The notes under the pieces: generated by a model
What the model saw: only the letters and a program-made list of their open reading frames with translations
Databases searched by the model: none
What the model was told of the DNA's origin: nothing
Translations under genes and position numbers: made by a program
Shown: one piece after another, positions 60,649 through 64,000 of the stretch
Layout of the letters: the number at the start of each line of letters is the position of its first letter
Numbering within the stretch: the first letter of the stretch is position 1
Assembly: GCF_000520015.2 (NCBI RefSeq)
Contig: NZ_CP007044.2
Coordinates: forward strand, 3,162,001 to 3,226,000
DNA: 64,000 bases
Source of the DNA: Chania multitudinisentens RB-25
GTDB taxonomy: Bacteria; Pseudomonadota; Gammaproteobacteria; Enterobacterales; Enterobacteriaceae
Direction of reading: 5' to 3'

Positions 60649-61566
60649 GTGTCGGCGATCAAGAAATCCTCTATTTCCACAATATTCCTAAAGATTAAAC
60701 CGCAAGAGGCAGTGCTGATCTTGATCACTATGCTTTGGGGTTGCACCTTTTTGGCGGTACATCATGCTATGTCGGTCAGTGGGCCGTTCTTTTTTGTTGG
60801 GTTGCGTTTTGCAACGGCAACGGGGGTACTTGGGCTGTTTTCCTGGCGTTTACTGAGCAACACGACGTGGTATGAACTGAAAGCAGGGATGTTTATTGGG
60901 ACAGCTATCATGCTTGGTTATGGGCTGCAAACGGTGGGGATGCAGACGATCAGCAGTAGCCAGTCGGCATTTATTACTGCGTTATATGTCCCAATGGTAC
61001 CGCTGCTGCAATGGCTGGTACTTGGCCGTTTGCCTGGGCTGATGTCCTGGCTCGGTGTGTTGCTGGCATTCAGTGGGCTGATTCTGCTGGCTGGGCCAAG
61101 CAATTCTGTCATTGCATTCAGCACAGGTGAGATCCTGACGGTGATTGGTGCGTTGGCGATCGCAGCTGAAGTGATCCTGATAAGCGTTTTTGCAGGCAAG
61201 GTTAACGTTAGACGAGTCACTATCATTCAATTGGCCACTGCGTCGCTGCTGTCATTTATGATGATGATGCCGACCGGTGAATCGATACCCGCATTCTCTA
61301 GCCAGCTGCTTTACAGCGCTGTGGGGTTGGGGATCGCCAGCGCCTTGATTCAACTGACCATGAACTGGGCACAACGCAGTGTTTCACCGACACGTGCTAC
61401 GCTCATTTATGCTGGTGAACCAGTTTGGGCAGGGATCGTTGGGCGTATCGCCGGTGAGCGTTTACCGGGTATGGCACTGATTGGGGCGGTGCTGATTGTG
61501 CTTGGAGTGATTGTCAGTGAACTGCGTATTCGTAATAAACCAAAGCCGGAAGCCTTGGTGGAATAA
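60649..61566 (+). CDS. EamA/DMT-family transporter
   Basis: A 305-residue exporter with ten helices, starting at GTG 60649 (SAIKKSSISTIFLK) with AGAAGGGC upstream; the longer frame overlaps the regulator gene and is rejected. Two EamA repeats are visible (LITMLWGCTFLAVHHAMS; LAIAAEVILISVFAGKV). Its substrate is unknown. It is probably under the divergent XRE-cupin regulator. Confidence 0.82.
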   Translation: MSAIKKSSISTIFLKIKPQEAVLILITMLWGCTFLAVHHAMSVSGPFFFVGLRFATATGVLGLFSWRLLSNTTWYELKAGMFIGTAIMLGYGLQTVGMQTISSSQSAFITALYVPMVPLLQWLVLGRLPGLMSWLGVLLAFSGLILLAGPSNSVIAFSTGEILTVIGALAIAAEVILISVFAGKVNVRRVTIIQLATASLLSFMMMMPTGESIPAFSSQLLYSAVGLGIASALIQLTMNWAQRSVSPTRATLIYAGEPVWAGIVGRIAGERLPGMALIGAVLIVLGVIVSELRIRNKPKPEALVE

Positions 61567-61588
61567 TGTTTTCCTGCCTTGAAAACCA

Positions 61589-61614
61589 CAACGCCACGTG
61601 AAAACGCGGCGTTG
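61589..61614. terminator. Bidirectional terminator between EamA gene and cycA
   Basis: CAACGCC / GGCGTTG stem with an A-C mismatch and inner CGT/ACG closed by a GAAA tetraloop. In the cycA direction (minus) it is followed by TGGTTTTC, a short U-tract. Confidence 0.6.
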
Positions 61615-61629
61615 CAGCAATTCGATGAA

Positions 61630-63027
61630 TCAGGCTTTTTTGCGGCGGACAAATTGATAACCGATCCCCAAAATGATAAACCACAATGGGGTGACAACCA
61701 GCGCCTGACGGGTATCATCGCGCAATGACAGCAGTACCAGCACAAACGCGAAGAATGCCATACAGACCCAACACATCAACTTGCCAGCAGGCATTTTGTA
61801 GATTGATTTCTGGTGCAAGGCCGGGCGTTGTTTACGGTAAACCAGATACGAACACAAAATGATGGTCCAGACAAACATAAACAGAATTGCCGAAACGGTG
61901 GTGACCAGGGTGAATACGGTCATTACGTTCGGGATCAGGTAAATCAACACTACACCGCCCAGCAGACAAACGCAGGAGAAGGTCAAACCGTTAGCCGGTA
62001 CTGCGCGCCGGGACAGAGTAGAAAATGATTTTGGCGCATCGCCCTCTTGCGCCAGACCAAATAACATGCGGCTAGTGGAAAATACCCCGCTGTTAGCGGA
62101 AGAAGCGGCAGAGGTGAGCACGACAAAGTTAATCACGCTGGCCGCTGCGGGCAAACCAATCAGCACAAACAATTCAACGAACGGGCTTTTGTCGGCAACC
62201 ACGGAACTCCATGGTGTGACAGACATAATGACGATCAACGCAAATACATAGAACATGATGATGCGAATAGGGATCGAGTTAATGGCCCGTGGCAGCACTT
62301 TTTCTGGATCTTTGGTTTCTGCGGCAGTTGTGCCCACCAGTTCGATCCCCACAAAGGCGAATACCGCGATTTGGAAACCGGCGAAGAAACCGCTGATGCC
62401 TTTCGGGAACATCCCACCGTCATTCCATAAATGCGTGAAGGACGCGACGCTGCCGTTAGGCGCTTCGAAGTGCATGGCAACCATGATTAAGCCAGCAATA
62501 ATCAAGCTGATAATGGCGACGATTTTGATCATCGCGAACCAGAACTCCATTTCACCGAACATTTTTACCGTCGCCAGGTTCAGGCTAAGTAACAGTAAGA
62601 CGCATAACAGAGAGGCTATCCACTGTGACAGATCTGGAAACCAGAATTGAGCGTAGGCGGTGATGGCCACCACGTCGGCAATCCCGGTGACGACCCAGCA
62701 AAACCAGTAAGTCCAGCCAGTGAAGAAACCAGCCCATGGGCCGAGCAGGTCGGCCGCGAAATCACTGAAGGATTTATATTCCAGATTGGAAAGCAGCAAT
62801 TCACCCATCGCGCGCATCACGAAAAACAGCATAAAGCCGATGATCATATACACGAAAATGATGGACGGCCCAGCCAGGCTGATGGTTTTGCCAGAACCCA
62901 TAAACAAACCCGTACCAATTGCACCCCCGATAGCAATCAGCTGAATATGCCGGTTTGTAAGGTTTCGCCTGAGATGTGTTTCTGATGCAGGAGTGGCATC
63001 CGTTGCTATTTTAGATTGTTCTACCAT
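61630..63027 (-). CDS. cycA: D-serine/D-alanine/glycine:H+ symporter
   Basis: A 465-residue amino-acid permease nearly collinear with E. coli CycA: LRRNLTNRHIQLIAIGGAIG, GTGLFMGSGKTISLAGPSI, FVGIELVGTTAAETKDPEK and SSANSGVFSTSRMLFGLAQE are the family blocks. Twelve helices are expected. It imports glycine, D-alanine, D-serine and cycloserine, and in E. coli is subject to small-RNA control. It starts at ATG 63027. Confidence 0.95.
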   Translation of the reverse strand: MVEQSKIATDATPASETHLRRNLTNRHIQLIAIGGAIGTGLFMGSGKTISLAGPSIIFVYMIIGFMLFFVMRAMGELLLSNLEYKSFSDFAADLLGPWAGFFTGWTYWFCWVVTGIADVVAITAYAQFWFPDLSQWIASLLCVLLLLSLNLATVKMFGEMEFWFAMIKIVAIISLIIAGLIMVAMHFEAPNGSVASFTHLWNDGGMFPKGISGFFAGFQIAVFAFVGIELVGTTAAETKDPEKVLPRAINSIPIRIIMFYVFALIVIMSVTPWSSVVADKSPFVELFVLIGLPAAASVINFVVLTSAASSANSGVFSTSRMLFGLAQEGDAPKSFSTLSRRAVPANGLTFSCVCLLGGVVLIYLIPNVMTVFTLVTTVSAILFMFVWTIILCSYLVYRKQRPALHQKSIYKMPAGKLMCWVCMAFFAFVLVLLSLRDDTRQALVVTPLWFIILGIGYQFVRRKKA

Positions 63028-63889
63028 CTTGATGATGTCCTGTTTTACCTGTCATGAGTGAAAGTGTGAGCTTTGAATTGGCTCTTTCTTATATGTCTAT
63101 GTGGGTTTTAGTAAGTTAACCCAATATAGTTACCTTTTGCGCAACATTTTTACAACATCCGTGTGCGGGATAAAAGTCGATAATTCTATATATTGCAGAG
63201 GAATATCGGATATCTAAGAGGCGGAAGGTTACTCTCTGCTATGGCAAATGAACAGCGCTGCTACGGGTTATCTTATTGATTAAATGGAGTGTTGAATAAT
63301 TCGCATGAGAAAAACTAATGTATATAAGCAACTAAGCTCATGTTTCCTTGCCAAGAGGATTACCACGTTATAAAGGCTGATTTTTGCAAGGGCAGTTGAG
63401 TTTTAATCAGTTTATGGCGGTGATGGGTGCCTTATCGGGGGGGGGGAACTCGGCAGCGTAGTGTATATTTTTCTGATTTTGCGGAAGTGGTCACAAAAGT
63501 AAAAATCATTGGTTTCATAAAGCGGTCATGGTTTGGCACCTGTACTATTTAGTCTCCTGATCATATGGCAGTAGCGAAGCTGGCTTATAACAGCGTGTTG
63601 ATTTCGTGACCTATTATTGGCCGAATGTAAAAACAACAATGCCAAAGTCTGCAACTGCCGATGGTTTTTCCTTAATCGCTAAGTTGGGTGAGCTTACAAA
63701 AAAGATCTGGCTGCCAAAATTGGCCTCTGAAGAATAACAAGGCAGAAGCAGCGCGCTATGCTGAGCTTATCTTCTCCTGCCCTGCCGATCACAAAAGCAG
63801 CATAAATCGGTTCACCAGAGTGTTACTCGGCAGTAAGCTAATCAGAAGATAACCTTATTTCATCGCGGTAAACCAAGAAGGGATTGAAT
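63028..63889. promoter_or_regulatory. Region between cycA and the universal stress gene
   Basis: About 860 bases of divergent intergenic DNA. The left part holds the cycA promoter region. A run of ten G residues lies at 63437-63446. Short open frames on the right show no recognised protein and may be decayed coding DNA. Nothing else is supported. Confidence 0.4.
63437..63446 (+). repeat. G10 homopolymer
   Basis: Ten consecutive G in an intergenic region, 440 bases upstream of the universal stress gene and 410 bases from cycA. Such runs are rare in enterobacterial DNA and are prone to slippage or sequencing error. Confidence 0.6.
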
Positions 63890-64000
63890 ATGTACAAGAC
63901 CATTTTAGTACCGGTAGACATTTCAGAGGATGTATTGACCGAGCATGCCCTCAAGCATGTGGAGTATCTGGCAAAAATGTCCGGGGCCAAAGTGCATTTC
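63890..64000 (+). CDS. Universal stress protein, UspF-like (5' end)
   Basis: The first 37 residues are visible: YKTILVPVDISEDVLTEHAL, then KHVEYLAKMSGAKVHF, matching the start of the UspA superfamily (UspF/UspG group), which binds ATP and acts in stress resistance. AAGAAGGGA lies upstream of ATG 63890. The gene runs off the window. Confidence 0.83.
   Translation, partial: MYKTILVPVDISEDVLTEHALKHVEYLAKMSGAKVHF

Overview
The window looks like chromosome from a gamma-proteobacterium of the Enterobacterales, most likely a Serratia-like member of the Yersiniaceae. The basis is close protein resemblance to E. coli CycA, HybOABC, DmsA, CscB and CscK, the presence of two chaperone-usher fimbrial loci, and enterobacterial-type intergenic repeats. 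No tRNA, rRNA, CRISPR array, intact insertion sequence or prophage was seen. Species cannot be fixed by eye.

Layout. 1-2700 is a decayed stretch: a broken AhpD-like carboxymuconolactone decarboxylase gene (501-948), an intact metY-like gene (964-2241) and a relic of a glycyl-radical activating enzyme (about 2312-2560). 2710-5938 is a tight four-gene cluster: alpha/beta hydrolase, PAP2 phosphatase, UbiA-superfamily transferase with a phosphoribosyltransferase-like HPxK motif, and GT4 glycosyltransferase. It may make a lipid-linked sugar. 6169-9344 holds an orphan nqrE-like gene and a sucrose permease/fructokinase pair (cscB, cscK) without cscA or cscR. 9813-19168 is a divergent uronate-polysaccharide (alginate-type) uptake and degradation locus: a periplasmic lyase plus a heparinase-fold lyase on the minus strand, and a binding protein, two permeases, an ATPase and a cytoplasmic lyase on the plus strand. 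The shared control region carries two KdgR-like palindromes. 19311-21314 has small housekeeping genes (GFA, EamA, VOC).

21472-28674 (minus) is a chaperone-usher fimbrial operon with three different chaperone genes, preceded by a TdcA-like LysR gene (29499-30428). 32014-38078 (plus) is a second fimbrial operon, of the alpha (CFA/I-Cbl) type, followed by a RcsA/FimZ-like LuxR gene and a second TdcA-like LysR gene. 40032-42470 (minus) is an orphan dmsA-like molybdoenzyme gene. It is divergent from 43051-55970, a complete hydrogenase-2 locus: hybOABCDE, hypA, hypB, hypC, hypD, hypE, hypF and a hupE-like nickel permease gene. A perfect FNR box lies upstream of hybO. 56117-64000 holds scattered regulators and transporters: a LuxR regulator, a LysE exporter divergent from a LysR gene, an XRE-cupin regulator divergent from an EamA exporter, cycA, and the start of a universal stress protein gene.

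How it fits together. The lyase locus supports a model in which a periplasmic lyase makes oligo-uronates, the ABC system imports them, and cytoplasmic lyases cut them further; the end product KDG would relieve KdgR repression. The hyb-hyp locus is self-sufficient for making and maturing an uptake hydrogenase under anaerobic control. The two fimbrial loci share related LysR regulators and similar upstream palindromes, which hints at cross-talk.
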